A DNA stretch of 64,000 nucleotides from an uncultured Ruminococcus sp. (lineage in GTDB: Bacteria > Bacillota > Clostridia > Lachnospirales > Lachnospiraceae). The stretch is from the NCBI GenBank assembly GCA_946494335.1, contig CAMMBV010000010.1, positions 1-64,000 on the forward strand, written 5' to 3'. Positions 1 to 8,284 of this stretch are shown in pieces; position 1 is the stretch's first letter; each line of letters starts with the position of its first letter. The notes below the pieces were generated by a model. The model was not told the origin of the DNA and searched no databases. It was given only the letters and a program-made list of their open reading frames with translations. Both the position numbers and the translations under genes were made by a program.

Positions 1-53
<53 letters not shown>

Positions 54-66
54 CTTAAAAATGTAA

Positions 67-139
<73 letters not shown>

Positions 140-161
140 TTACCTGATATTTTCAGGACAT

Positions 162-234
162 GGGGTATTAGCTCAGTCGGTAGAGCACTTGACTTTTAAT
201 CAAGTTGTCCGGGGTTCGAATCCCCGATGCCTCA
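162..234 (+). tRNA. tRNA-Lys (TTT)
   Basis: A complete 73-nt cloverleaf. Acceptor GGGGTAT pairs with ATGCCTC with two G-T pairs, the anticodon stem CTTGA/TCAAG surrounds CTTTTAA (anticodon TTT), and the T stem is CGGGG/CCCCG with loop TTCGAAT. It is the last gene of the visible tRNA cluster and a terminator follows 10 nt later. Confidence 0.97.
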
Positions 235-243
235 TAAAAACAG

Positions 244-287
244 ACGATGAGAATTCATATTTTATATGGGTTTTCATCGTTTTTTTA
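244..287 (+). terminator. Intrinsic terminator of the tRNA cluster
   Basis: ACGATGAGAA at 244-253 pairs with TTTTCATCGT at 271-280 (one G-T pair) and is followed at once by seven T residues. It is placed just after tRNA-Lys. Confidence 0.85.
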
Positions 288-298
288 TTTTTCGTTAG

Positions 299-485
299 TT
301 AAACAGATGTTTTAATTATCAATATAGATCAAAACTTATTTAATTTAAACAGTTTAATTGTACATATTATATAAAAATAGTAAATCCTTATTTTTTTTAG
401 GAATAAATTGTTGACAATTAAAAAAAATAGTATTATATTCAATATAGATCAAGAAATGAAATAGCTAATTAACTAAACTGTTTAG
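299..485. promoter_or_regulatory. AT-rich control region with three TTAAAC-type palindromes and a 14-nt direct repeat
   Basis: Three related palindromes are visible: TTAAACA..TGTTTTAA (299-315, imperfect), TTAAAC-A-GTTTAA (345-357) and CTAAAC-T-GTTTAG (473-485). The 14-mer TCAATATAGATCAA occurs at 319-332 and again at 439-452, exactly 120 nt apart. Two palindromes lie upstream and one downstream of the promoter at 411-439, as operators of a dimeric repressor would. Which protein binds is unknown; a TetR-type protein is a guess from the motif shape. Confidence 0.5.
411..439 (+). promoter_or_regulatory. Strong sigma-A promoter
   Basis: TTGACA at 411-416, a 17-bp spacer and TATATT at 434-439. 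Transcription would start near 446 and run into the terminator at 539-570, with no credible reading frame between. Confidence 0.7.
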
Positions 486-570
486 ATAAATAAAATTAAC
501 AATCACTAAATTTAACTCTTATATTCTCTTACAAAAAAAGATATCGGATGAAAATCCGATATCTTTTTTT
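446..570 (+). ncRNA. Candidate small RNA between promoter and terminator
   Basis: The interval between a clear promoter (411-439) and a clear terminator (539-570) is about 125 nt and carries no ribosome site or reading frame worth naming. It is AT rich and contains a CTAAAC-T-GTTTAG palindrome near its 5' end. I do not recognise it as a known RNA family. It could also be a decayed gene or the leader of something lost. Confidence 0.4.
539..570 (+). terminator. Intrinsic terminator
   Basis: A perfect 11-bp stem AGATATCGGAT/ATCCGATATCT with a GAAA tetraloop, followed by seven T. It ends the putative small RNA. Confidence 0.9.
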
Positions 571-690
571 AAGGAGACCGAAGCTTAACGCTTCGGAACG
601 TATGAAAAAGAAAAATTAAAAGGTGTTACCTTTTACACTTTTAATACTACTTGATAAGTGTGATTATTTTGTGATAAATTATTTAATATT

Positions 691-957
691 TTATAAATTG
701 ACAACATAAGAAACTGGAACGCGGTTTTCAATATAATCAGTAATGACTTTAGCGCCTTTATCCTGAAATGCACCGCACAGTTCTATTTTATCTACTTCAT
801 TGTCGTCAACCAGCTTTTTTGCCTGTATACAGGCGTCTTCCAAATCTTTTACTCCGATTATTACAGATTTGCATTGGGGTGTTTCTATAAGACGGCGGTC
901 TCTGGAAGAATCATGATCCGCAGACATAATGAGAAAAGCAAAACGAAATTGTTTCAT
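691..957 (-). CDS. DUF6506 family protein
   Basis: An 88-residue protein of unknown function that resembles the small DUF6506 family (recognised from overall pattern, not a search). The N-terminal half has FAFLIMSADHD followed by an IIGV beta strand, and the C-terminal half has VDKIELCGAFQDKGAKVI, which suggests a small alpha/beta fold. No signal peptide or membrane segment is visible. The start is supported by an AAGGAG ribosome site about 8 nt upstream. It diverges from the peptidase gene at 1027 across a short region with an inverted repeat. Confidence 0.7.
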   Translation of the reverse strand: MKQFRFAFLIMSADHDSSRDRRLIETPQCKSVIIGVKDLEDACIQAKKLVDDNEVDKIELCGAFQDKGAKVITDYIENRVPVSYVVNL

Positions 958-959
958 TG

Positions 960-1000
960 ATGTATACTCCTTTTATGTATTTTCATGAAAAAGTATACAT
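960..1000. promoter_or_regulatory. Inverted repeat between two divergent genes
   Basis: ATGTATACT at 960-968 is repeated inverted as AGTATACAT at 992-1000. It lies between the DUF6506 start and the peptidase start and covers the DUF6506 ribosome site, so it could be an operator or an RNA hairpin that affects DUF6506 translation. Confidence 0.4.
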
Positions 1001-1026
1001 AAACAGAAAAGAAAGGTCAATAACTT

Positions 1027-1713
1027 ATGAAAAAAATCGTAATAGATAATATGGTGATTGAGGTCGAAAAGAAGAATATAAAAAATATATATTTGAGAGT
1101 AAGCCATGAAAACCATTCAGTTAAAGTAACTGCTCCATTCGATATCGAAGATGAATACATAAGGCGTTTTGTGTATAAAAAGGCTTCCTGGATAAAAAAG
1201 AATCTGGATAAACGCCAATTGAAGGATTCATCGGAATCCATGTATTTTTATAACAGCGAGGAAATATTTATTTGGGGAGAAAGGTATCTGGTTGAGGAGA
1301 GAGTGACAGAAGAGGATTATAGGGTTGTCATGGAGAAAAATAAAGTAGTTTTGTTTCTGAAAGAAGAGTGTACCCAGGAGAAAAAAGAGCACATAATAAA
1401 ACAATGGTACAGAGAGCTGCTGATACAAGCTATCGATGAAAATAAAGCGGAATGTGAAAATATTACAGGCAGAAATGCAAAAGAATGGCGAATAAAAAAT
1501 ATGAAAACCCGCTGGGGATCCTGCAACATCAAGGAAAAGAGAATATGGATTAATTTACAGCTGGCAAAAAAGTCTCCTGAATGTCTGAAATATGTAATGA
1601 TCCATGAGCTGACCCATCTTCGGGTCAGGAATCATAACAGGAAGTTCTGGGAATATATGGATCAATTTTATCCTCAGTGGAGGACGGTAAGAAAAATTAT
1701 GAATGGCAGGTAA
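1027..1713 (+). CDS. YgjP-like M48-type metallopeptidase
   Basis: A 228-residue cytosolic protein of the YgjP/WLM-like (DUF45) zinc peptidase family. The zinc motif HELTH lies near residue 195, preceded by the family signature RWGSC near residue 158 and followed by HNRKFW, which supplies the third ligand region. The length fits the family (about 230). There is no signal peptide or membrane segment. Ribosome site AAAGG stands upstream of the ATG. The substrate of this family is not settled. It converges on the CorA-like gene 26 bp away. Confidence 0.88.
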   Translation: MKKIVIDNMVIEVEKKNIKNIYLRVSHENHSVKVTAPFDIEDEYIRRFVYKKASWIKKNLDKRQLKDSSESMYFYNSEEIFIWGERYLVEERVTEEDYRVVMEKNKVVLFLKEECTQEKKEHIIKQWYRELLIQAIDENKAECENITGRNAKEWRIKNMKTRWGSCNIKEKRIWINLQLAKKSPECLKYVMIHELTHLRVRNHNRKFWEYMDQFYPQWRTVRKIMNGR

Positions 1714-1739
1714 AAAGTATTTAGATAAAATGGTAAAAA

Positions 1740-2504
1740 TCACAGAAACCACTTTTTACGTTTAAAAAACCAGATTTCAAGAAGAATAATAACCAAAGCA
1801 GACATCGCCACTGCAATATAGCCATACTTCCAGGTTATTTCGGGCATCTGGCTGAAGTTCATCCCGTACCATCCGGTTAAAAGAGTAAGCGGCATAAAAA
1901 TGGTAGTGACCATGGTGAGCAGCTGCATGATTTTATTCTGGCGGACAGCGATCTGAGTCTGGTATAACTCCCGAATCTGAAGGGAATATTCCCGCAGATC
2001 TCTGGCTTCGGACAGAAGACGCTCCATCTTCGCGCTGAACCGTGTAAAGATACCATACGTTTCTTTCATTGTCTCGCTCAGGTCTATAAGTTGATAATAG
2101 CAGGATTGGAGCTTTAAAAGCTCCTTCCTGCTTTTTATGATTCTTCCTGATATATCTTCTCCATTATAGTGCATTAAGGATTCTTCAATTTCAGACATTT
2201 CCTGTTCATAGGACTGAAGAAAGGCAAGTTCATCTTTTGTCAGGTATTCCAAAAATTCATAAAAAACTATTTCCGGAGGGGCAGAAAGATTTTTTTCCTC
2301 CTCTTTCATTTCTTCCAGCAGCTGTAATACCATGCCGGAATCATCGACAAAAATCAGATTGGAATCCTTAAAACAGTATAAAAAATGAATTTCTCTATGG
2401 GACAGATCAGATTTATCCGGCATTATAATTGTAAGAAAGTCTGCTAAGTCGTATGTTTTATATTCTTCTCTGGTTATAATTTGAACGTTTTCCAGTGTTT
2501 TCAT
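1740..2504 (-). CDS. CorA-like divalent cation channel, short form
   Basis: A 254-residue protein of the CorA Mg2+ transporter superfamily. The C-terminus has the selectivity signature YGMNF (near residue 214) at the end of the first of two membrane helices, then a second helix and a basic tail (KRKKW). The N-terminal cytosolic part is mostly helical. It is shorter than classical CorA (about 316 residues), and the missing part is in the N-terminal domain. No good ribosome site is seen before the ATG, so it is perhaps translated from the tetR transcript, which ends 44 bp upstream. Confidence 0.85.
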   Translation of the reverse strand: MKTLENVQIITREEYKTYDLADFLTIIMPDKSDLSHREIHFLYCFKDSNLIFVDDSGMVLQLLEEMKEEEKNLSAPPEIVFYEFLEYLTKDELAFLQSYEQEMSEIEESLMHYNGEDISGRIIKSRKELLKLQSCYYQLIDLSETMKETYGIFTRFSAKMERLLSEARDLREYSLQIRELYQTQIAVRQNKIMQLLTMVTTIFMPLTLLTGWYGMNFSQMPEITWKYGYIAVAMSALVIILLEIWFFKRKKWFL

Positions 2505-2548
2505 AAAATAATTTTTTGCAGATTGAAGGATAAATATTCATAAGAATG

Positions 2549-3187
2549 CTAAATTCGGTAATGTTCAATCAGGGAATTTAGCATGTTCATAAAATAATCA
2601 GCTCCTTCTTTGGCTTTTCCCGGCTGTCTGTATTTATCTTTATAGTCCATCAAAAGACCGTGAAACATATTGCACTGCATATCATTCAGCAGTTTAATGT
2701 CATCGTACTTAAAATAACCGGATACGGCGGCTCTGTGCATGATCATACCGTTTCTTTCACGGATTTCATTGTTGAAAAATACGCTGGTGAAAAGGCCGTC
2801 CAGATGTTTCCATTCATCGGGAAACATCTGATAGTATTCAAAAATGATATCACCCAGATTCTGTTTATATTTTCCCCAGAAAAGAAGGTCAAAAACTTCA
2901 ATATTCTGAAAGGCATAGGTGGAAAAAGCCTTCCACATGGCGATCAGCATTTCCAGGCTGTCACTTTTTTCATTGATAACTTTGTGAAGATCGATAATAT
3001 AATTTTCCAGAAACTTGACGGAAGCAAATAAAATCAGCTGGTCAAAATCTTCAAAATGTTTATAGATGGTAGCGCTGGTGCAGTTTGCTTCTGCAGCGAT
3101 TGTTCGTATTTTGATATCATCCGGACTGGAAACTTTTAATAATTCGTATGTTTTTAAAATCAATTCATTTTTCTTATTTGCAGCCAT
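2549..3187 (-). CDS. TetR/AcrR family transcriptional regulator
   Basis: A protein of about 212 residues. The N-terminal helix-turn-helix is clear (IRTIAAEANCTSATIYKHF, residues about 23-41), followed by a divergent helical ligand domain. I place the start at 3187 (MAANKK) because GGAG lies 6 nt upstream; an ATG 12 nt earlier has no ribosome site. It lies downstream of mttB and has its own promoter-like sequence and a 23-bp palindrome, so it probably controls itself and perhaps the mttB/transporter pair. Confidence 0.88.
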   Translation of the reverse strand: MAANKKNELILKTYELLKVSSPDDIKIRTIAAEANCTSATIYKHFEDFDQLILFASVKFLENYIIDLHKVINEKSDSLEMLIAMWKAFSTYAFQNIEVFDLLFWGKYKQNLGDIIFEYYQMFPDEWKHLDGLFTSVFFNNEIRERNGMIMHRAAVSGYFKYDDIKLLNDMQCNMFHGLLMDYKDKYRQPGKAKEGADYFMNMLNSLIEHYRI

Positions 3188-3204
3188 AATCTTCTCCATA
3201 AAAG

Positions 3205-3233
3205 AACGTCCACTGACAGAGCCAGTGGACGTT
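3205..3233 (-). terminator. Perfect 11-bp hairpin in the tetR leader, possible terminator or attenuator
   Basis: AACGTCCACTG (3205-3215) and CAGTGGACGTT (3223-3233) form a perfect stem with a 7-nt loop. Read on the minus strand it is followed by CTTTT and then the tetR start region. It could end mttB transcripts incompletely or regulate tetR translation. Confidence 0.55.
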
Positions 3234-3257
3234 GATAACTATACTGGTATGAAGAAT

Positions 3258-3287
3258 ATTATAATCTTAATTTGATTATAAAATCAA
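3258..3287 (-). promoter_or_regulatory. tetR promoter with embedded palindrome
   Basis: On the minus strand: TTGATT (3287-3282), an 18-bp spacer and TATAAT (3263-3258). The perfect 8-7-8 inverted repeat TTATAATC/GATTATAA (3259-3281) covers the spacer and the -10, which is the usual place for an autorepressor operator. Confidence 0.55.
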
Positions 3288-3293
3288 GAGATA

Positions 3294-4703
3294 TCAGTGA
3301 TTTTCCAAATATTTTTTCATATCTGCATCGATATCTGCCGGTAATTTCGGCTCTTCATAAGATTCCAGGATTTCTTTCCATTTCTGGTTTGCCTTCTGTT
3401 CGATGGAAAGTTCTCCTGCAGACTTCCACAGACCATAGGGCTGACGGTTGCTGAGTGTCGGAATGTAGAATTCTTCACGGAAATGATCCAGCGTATGTTC
3501 TGTAAGAAGGAAGGTTCCTCTTGGTCCGATTTCTTCAATAACATCATAAGCCAGTGTATCTTCATTTACTGTGACACCCTGATTAATTCGTTTCAGGTAA
3601 CCAATAATTTCATTATCTACAATCAGTTTTTCAAAAGAAGTACAGTTATAAGATTCAATGATACCTGCAGCATGAAGGATAAAGTTTCCGCCTGCCATCT
3701 GAGCCATCATCAGAGTAATGGCTGATTCGTACGCAGCCTGAGAATCCATCATCTTGGAATCTGAAAGGGCGCCGCTGATACGGCAGGGAATCTTATAATA
3801 CTTAGCCAGCTGTCCGTTTACAAGGGATACAACGGCATCTTCCGGAGATCCGATGGCAAGAGCGCCGTTGCTCATATCGCCGTTGGAGCCGGATGCGGAA
3901 TAAACGATGGGTGCGCCCGGGTTTACCAGCTGAGCCAGCACGATTCCGGCCAGAACTTCTGCATTCTGAAGGGAAACAAGACCCGCAATGGTAGCCGGCG
4001 TGGTCATGCCTGCGATGGAAAGAGAGTTAACCAGCTGCGGCTGTCCAAACTCTGCGTATGCCATGATAGCTCCCAGCATATTGTCGTCATAGCTTAAAGG
4101 AGTAAGCGTACAGGGAATGGAAGAAATTACAGGTCTCTCTTTAATGGCGTTTAATCCGCCAAATGGGATGGATGCCAGCTCGATACACTGACGGGATGTT
4201 TCATATCCGTAAACGCTGCCCATCAGAGGTTTTTCGCTGTATTTTAATGTATTGTAAACCATGGTGTTGGGACGTTTCTTAACTTCCACATCGTTAGGTT
4301 CACAGGAAATGTGGCTCTGAATATCAATGTTTCCCAGAACTTCACATATTTTAACAATGTTGTTGAAGTCTTCCAGAGTACCTCTGCGGCGTCCTTTGTC
4401 CATATCCGTTACAAAGGGAGAGCCATAAGGTCCTACATAAGCGGTGGTTTCCGTGTCGATCAGCACGTTCTTTTCCGGATTTCTGGCATACATGGTAAAA
4501 GATGAGGGAACAGTTTTTAAGTTGTCTTCCACCATTTTTCTTGGGAAGTATACGGTATCGCCGTCCACTTTGGCACCGCCCTTTGCAAGCAGGTCTTTGG
4601 CCGGCTGATATGTCATGTGAATTCCAATGTTTTCCATAATTCTGAGGGAATTCTCATGAATCTGTTCGATTTCATTCTGTGTTAATAACTGGTATCTCTG
4701 CAT
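3294..4703 (-). CDS. MttB-family trimethylamine/betaine:corrinoid methyltransferase (non-pyrrolysine)
   Basis: A 469-residue member of the MttB superfamily, which moves a methyl group from a quaternary or tertiary amine to a corrinoid protein. Characteristic stretches are GPYGSPFVTDMDKGRRRG (about residues 107-124) and the C-terminal HFREEFYIP. There is no in-frame stop, so it belongs to the pyrrolysine-free branch that includes glycine betaine, carnitine and proline betaine methyltransferases. The start at 4703 is chosen because AGGAGG stands 7 nt upstream; the frame extends further but without a ribosome site. A betaine-type BCCT transporter is encoded divergently, which supports a betaine substrate. 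No corrinoid protein gene is adjacent. Confidence 0.9.
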   Translation of the reverse strand: MQRYQLLTQNEIEQIHENSLRIMENIGIHMTYQPAKDLLAKGGAKVDGDTVYFPRKMVEDNLKTVPSSFTMYARNPEKNVLIDTETTAYVGPYGSPFVTDMDKGRRRGTLEDFNNIVKICEVLGNIDIQSHISCEPNDVEVKKRPNTMVYNTLKYSEKPLMGSVYGYETSRQCIELASIPFGGLNAIKERPVISSIPCTLTPLSYDDNMLGAIMAYAEFGQPQLVNSLSIAGMTTPATIAGLVSLQNAEVLAGIVLAQLVNPGAPIVYSASGSNGDMSNGALAIGSPEDAVVSLVNGQLAKYYKIPCRISGALSDSKMMDSQAAYESAITLMMAQMAGGNFILHAAGIIESYNCTSFEKLIVDNEIIGYLKRINQGVTVNEDTLAYDVIEEIGPRGTFLLTEHTLDHFREEFYIPTLSNRQPYGLWKSAGELSIEQKANQKWKEILESYEEPKLPADIDADMKKYLENH

Positions 4704-4777
4704 AATACAACCTCCTGATTTAATTATAATATAGTTTTTACATGAATCCGTTAAGGGTAGATACATTTGATAACTTG

Positions 4778-4806
4778 ATAATAAAATATAAAGTAATCAT
4801 TGTCAA
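4778..4806 (-). promoter_or_regulatory. mttB promoter
   Basis: On the minus strand: TTGACA (4806-4801), a 17-bp spacer and TATTAT (4783-4778). Just downstream of the -10 lies GATACATTTG (4760-4769), which recurs as GGTACATTTG behind the divergent promoter. Confidence 0.7.
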
Positions 4807-4889
4807 CCTATAAATAAAAAATGATAGAATATTATAAAAACGTTAAAAATGATAATATCGAACAAAAAATAATAATATATACTAAAAAG

Positions 4890-4919
4890 TTGACATATAA
4901 AAAGAAAGATGTGTATAAT
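4890..4919 (+). promoter_or_regulatory. Promoter of the MFS-BCCT-Nudix-gldA operon
   Basis: TTGACA at 4890-4895, an 18-bp spacer and TATAAT at 4914-4919, both perfect consensus hexamers. The first gene starts about 90 nt downstream. Confidence 0.75.
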
Positions 4920-5015
4920 TAAAGGAATAAGATAGGTACATTTGGTGTAAAAATTTCATAGTCATGAAAAAATAAGTTATCTATGATTACTAATATGAAG
5001 AAAGTGAGGAATAAT

Positions 5016-6272
5016 ATGAAAAAAAACCGCACCCTTGTACTTGTCATTTTGAGTCTGATAGCAGGAATGGCTTATCTGACGCCTTTAATCCGATTTTCAT
5101 TTTATGATCAGATGAAAGAAGCGATGCAGCTTACGGATGTTCAGATTGGAAGTATTGGCGCCATATACGGCGTATTCAACGTTGCATGTTATGTTCCCAG
5201 TGGAATTCTGGCAGAAAAGTTTAATACGAAAAAACTGTTGATTATCTCTACGCTGGCAATGTGTCTGGTAACAATATGGTATTCCTTTTATCCGGGATTT
5301 AAGATTTTGCTGGTGATTCATGCTCTTTATGGAGTATTCAGCGTGGGTACCTTCTGGTCTCCTTATCTGAATGCAATCCGCCATCTGGGCAGCGAGGAAG
5401 AGCAGGGACGTATTTTTGGAATCAGTGAAGGTCTGCGCGGAATAGGACAGACGATTGTAGCTTTTGGATGTCTGGCTGTGATGGGGCTGTTTGCATCTAC
5501 TGCAATGGGATTTCGTTCCCTGTTGTGGATCAATGCGGTGGTATTTTTCCTTTTGATGCTGGCAGTTATTTTCTTTGTGCCGGATTTCGATAAAGAAGAT
5601 GAATCTTCTGGTAAAAAGGAAGTTTCTGTTGAGAAAACAGCGGAAAAGAAAAAGGGAGAAAGCGCGCTGATCAAAACAATTTTAAGTCCTTCCACCTGGA
5701 TCTGTATTTTTGTTATTTTAAGCGGATATACCGTATGGAATACGGTAAACGGATATATCGGTACTTACTGTACAAGAATTTTGAATATTCCGGCTGGAAT
5801 TTCCAGTACGCTGTCCATTGTCAGAAGTTACATTATTGTATTTGCAGCTGGTCTGACGGGAGGATTTTTTATCGATCGTTTTAAGGCAAAAGGATCGGGA
5901 ATGATGATTGTGTTTTTCAGCACAGGTATCTGTACCGCAGGTGTATTTTTCACCCACAATATTATTTTCCTGTGCGTGGGAGTGACAATTGTACTCTCCT
6001 ATCTGGTAAATGTAATTAAATCCACTTACTGGTCCATCATGGGCGATGCGGGCGTTCCTCTTCATATGACGGGAATTGCCACAGGTGTAATATCGCTGAT
6101 CGGGCTGACGCCGGATATCTTTGTGGCGCCGGTTATCAGCCGGTTTATCACCTGGGGAGAAAATTCCGGTAATCTGGAGGCTGGTTTTAATCTGATGCTG
6201 GTATGGCTGTTTGTCTGGTCTATGCTGGGAGTCGGAGCATCCTTTATATTAAAATTAAAAAAGAGAAGGTGA
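5016..6272 (+). CDS. MFS transporter
   Basis: A 418-residue major facilitator with twelve predicted membrane helices in two halves and a charged cytosolic linker (about residues 190-220, rich in Lys/Glu). The A-like loop motif appears as GILAEKFNTKK between helices 2 and 3. The start at 5016 is chosen for GTGAGGA five nt upstream; two upstream ATGs lack this. The substrate is unknown; the position next to mttB and a betaine transporter suggests uptake or efflux of a methylated amine or its product. BCCT follows 6 nt later. Confidence 0.85.
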   Translation: MKKNRTLVLVILSLIAGMAYLTPLIRFSFYDQMKEAMQLTDVQIGSIGAIYGVFNVACYVPSGILAEKFNTKKLLIISTLAMCLVTIWYSFYPGFKILLVIHALYGVFSVGTFWSPYLNAIRHLGSEEEQGRIFGISEGLRGIGQTIVAFGCLAVMGLFASTAMGFRSLLWINAVVFFLLMLAVIFFVPDFDKEDESSGKKEVSVEKTAEKKKGESALIKTILSPSTWICIFVILSGYTVWNTVNGYIGTYCTRILNIPAGISSTLSIVRSYIIVFAAGLTGGFFIDRFKAKGSGMMIVFFSTGICTAGVFFTHNIIFLCVGVTIVLSYLVNVIKSTYWSIMGDAGVPLHMTGIATGVISLIGLTPDIFVAPVISRFITWGENSGNLEAGFNLMLVWLFVWSMLGVGASFILKLKKRR

Positions 6273-6278
6273 GGTAAT

Positions 6279-7802
6279 TTGAAAAAAGAAGGTAACAAGA
6301 AAAATATGGTCTTTATTGTATCGGCAGTGATCGCCGTTATAATCGCTCTGTGGGGAATCATAGGAGGAGCTTCTTTTTCAGCGTTCGCAGATTTTCTGAT
6401 GAAAATCCTGAAAAAAGACTTTTCCTGGCTCTATCTGGGTGTAATGCTGTTTTTCGTACTGTTTTTGCTGGTAATAGCCTTCAGCAAACTGGGAAAAGTA
6501 CGTCTTGGCGGCGATAATGACAAGCCGGAATACAGTACCGTATCCTGGTTTGCCATGCTTTTTGGAGCGGGAATGGGCGTTGGTCTGGTATTCTGGGGAG
6601 TGGCGGAGCCATTGTCCCATTATATAGCTCCGATGGCGGGAATTGAACCTCTGACAGAGGAAGCGGCCAGGTTCTCCATTCGTTCTTGTTTTATGCACTG
6701 GGGTGTTCATCCCTGGGCCTGTTATGCCGTAATAGGTCTTGGGCTGGCTTATTTCCAGTTCCGGAGAAAAGAACGCACTATGGTCAGCAATCTTTTAAAA
6801 CCGGTGATTGGTGAGAAGCATACGTACGGCATACCGGGAAAAGCGGTGGACGTGTTTACCACAGTACTGACGGTTATCGGCGTTGCCACATCCTTTGGAA
6901 TGGGATGTCTGCAGATCTGCGGCGGCCTGGAATATTTATTTGGAATTCCCAATGAAGTGACCACATGGATTATTGTCATTGTCATCCTGTGTATTATTTA
7001 TCTGAAGAGCGCCATCAGCGGCGTTGGCAAAGGAATTAAAAAAATATCAGATATTAATCTGATTCTGTTTATTGCGCTGATGGTTGTAGGATTCTTAATT
7101 GGTCCTGGAAAAGAGATTCTGAATATGCTGGTGCATGGAATCGGTGATTACCTGGTACACTTCTTCCCGGACAGTCTGAGAATGACGTCTCAGGGAGACG
7201 CCACCTGGATTCAGAACTGGAGAGTTTTCTACTGGGCATGGTGGATGTCCTGGGCTCCTTTTGTGGGCGTATTTATTGCAAGAATTTCCAAAGGAAGAAC
7301 AGTAAGAGAGTTTGTCCTGGGCGTTATGATCGTTCCCATGCTGGTATCCGTAATATGGTTTTCTGTATTTGGCGGCGTGGGTATCAATGTGGCGGAGGCC
7401 TTTACGCCGGAACAGCTGCAGCAGATTGTGGCAGTGCCGGAGACAGCGCTGTTCATCATATTCAATGAATATAAATTTGGTATTGTTATGTCAATCATCG
7501 CCATTGTGCTGCTTACTACCTTTTTTATTACGTCGGCCAATTCGGCAACTTATGTGCTGGCTATGCTGACATCGGATGGAGATATCGATCCCCCCAACAA
7601 TAAAAAAGTGTTCTGGGCTATTTTGATGGCGGCTATTGCCTTTGCCCTGATTGTTTCGGGCGGAGTTTCGGGAATTCAGACAATTTCCATTGTCATCGCG
7701 TTTCCTTATCTCTTTATTTTGCTGCTGGTTTGTGCCAGTCTGATAATAGTACTGAGAAAAGACGCAGGCAAAAAGAAACGAAAGGATGAGCAGAATACAT
7801 GA
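6279..7802 (+). CDS. BCCT family betaine/carnitine/choline transporter
   Basis: A 507-residue secondary transporter with about twelve helices. Family signatures are the glycine-rich GAGMGVGLVFWGVAEP near residue 100 and the WAWWMSWAPFVGVFIARISKG segment near residue 320, which forms the aromatic substrate box and the amphipathic helix. It has a TTG start, with AAGGTGAGG upstream. It imports quaternary ammonium compounds. Together with the divergent MttB methyltransferase it makes a plausible uptake-and-demethylation pair. Its stop overlaps the Nudix start (ATGA). Confidence 0.93.
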   Translation: MKKEGNKKNMVFIVSAVIAVIIALWGIIGGASFSAFADFLMKILKKDFSWLYLGVMLFFVLFLLVIAFSKLGKVRLGGDNDKPEYSTVSWFAMLFGAGMGVGLVFWGVAEPLSHYIAPMAGIEPLTEEAARFSIRSCFMHWGVHPWACYAVIGLGLAYFQFRRKERTMVSNLLKPVIGEKHTYGIPGKAVDVFTTVLTVIGVATSFGMGCLQICGGLEYLFGIPNEVTTWIIVIVILCIIYLKSAISGVGKGIKKISDINLILFIALMVVGFLIGPGKEILNMLVHGIGDYLVHFFPDSLRMTSQGDATWIQNWRVFYWAWWMSWAPFVGVFIARISKGRTVREFVLGVMIVPMLVSVIWFSVFGGVGINVAEAFTPEQLQQIVAVPETALFIIFNEYKFGIVMSIIAIVLLTTFFITSANSATYVLAMLTSDGDIDPPNNKKVFWAILMAAIAFALIVSGGVSGIQTISIVIAFPYLFILLLVCASLIIVLRKDAGKKKRKDEQNT

Positions 7803-8272
7803 CCAGATTAAGCACCCTTTGTTATATGGAGCGGGATGAAAAATATCTGATGCTGCACAGAACAGTAAAGAAAAATGATGTCAACAAGGATAAATGGATC
7901 GGAGTGGGCGGCCATTTCGAGAAGGATGAAAGTCCGGAGGAATGTCTTCTTCGTGAGGTGAAGGAGGAAACGGGCTATACTCTGACTTCCTGGAAGTTTC
8001 GCGGACTGGTTACATTTATATCCGGAGACGGAGTGACGGAATATATGTGTCTGTTTACAGCGGATGGATTTGAAGGAGAACCCATACTCTGCGATGAAGG
8101 GGAGCTTGCCTGGGTAGACAAGGACAAGATAGAAAGCTTGAATATCTGGGAGGGAGATAAAATTTTTCTGCGCCTTCTGCGGGAGGGCAGAGAATTTTTC
8201 TCGCTGAAGCTTATGTATGATGGCCAGGGCCGTCTGGTTTCTGCAATTCTTGACGGGAAAGAGATGGAATAG
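7799..8272 (+). CDS. NUDIX hydrolase (MutT-like)
   Basis: A 157-residue protein with an intact Nudix box: GGHFEKDESPEECLLREVKEE is spread over residues about 39-59 (pattern G-x5-E-x7-REVxEE). The start fits 8-oxo-dGTP diphosphatases (LCYMERDEKYLMLHR). It overlaps the BCCT stop codon by 4 nt, so translation is coupled. Why a nucleotide-cleaning enzyme sits in a betaine operon is unclear; it could be a housekeeping gene carried along. Confidence 0.9.
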   Translation: MTRLSTLCYMERDEKYLMLHRTVKKNDVNKDKWIGVGGHFEKDESPEECLLREVKEETGYTLTSWKFRGLVTFISGDGVTEYMCLFTADGFEGEPILCDEGELAWVDKDKIESLNIWEGDKIFLRLLREGREFFSLKLMYDGQGRLVSAILDGKEME

Positions 8273-8284
8273 GAGGAAAATATT

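Larger units (their letters stand above)
4704..5015. promoter_or_regulatory. Divergent control region between mttB and the MFS-BCCT operon
   Basis: About 310 AT-rich bases with no gene. They hold two outward-facing promoters (4806-4778 on the minus strand, 4890-4919 on the plus strand). The shared 8-mer TACATTTG lies in the early transcribed region of each (4762-4769 and 4936-4943). The copy at 4936 is part of TACA-TTTGG-TGTA, a small palindrome. A common regulator, perhaps the TetR protein, is inferred. Confidence 0.5.

Noticed and set aside
3294-4703. Pyrrolysine in the MttB protein
   Set aside because: There is no internal TAG in frame; the coding sequence is continuous, so it belongs to the pyrrolysine-free group.
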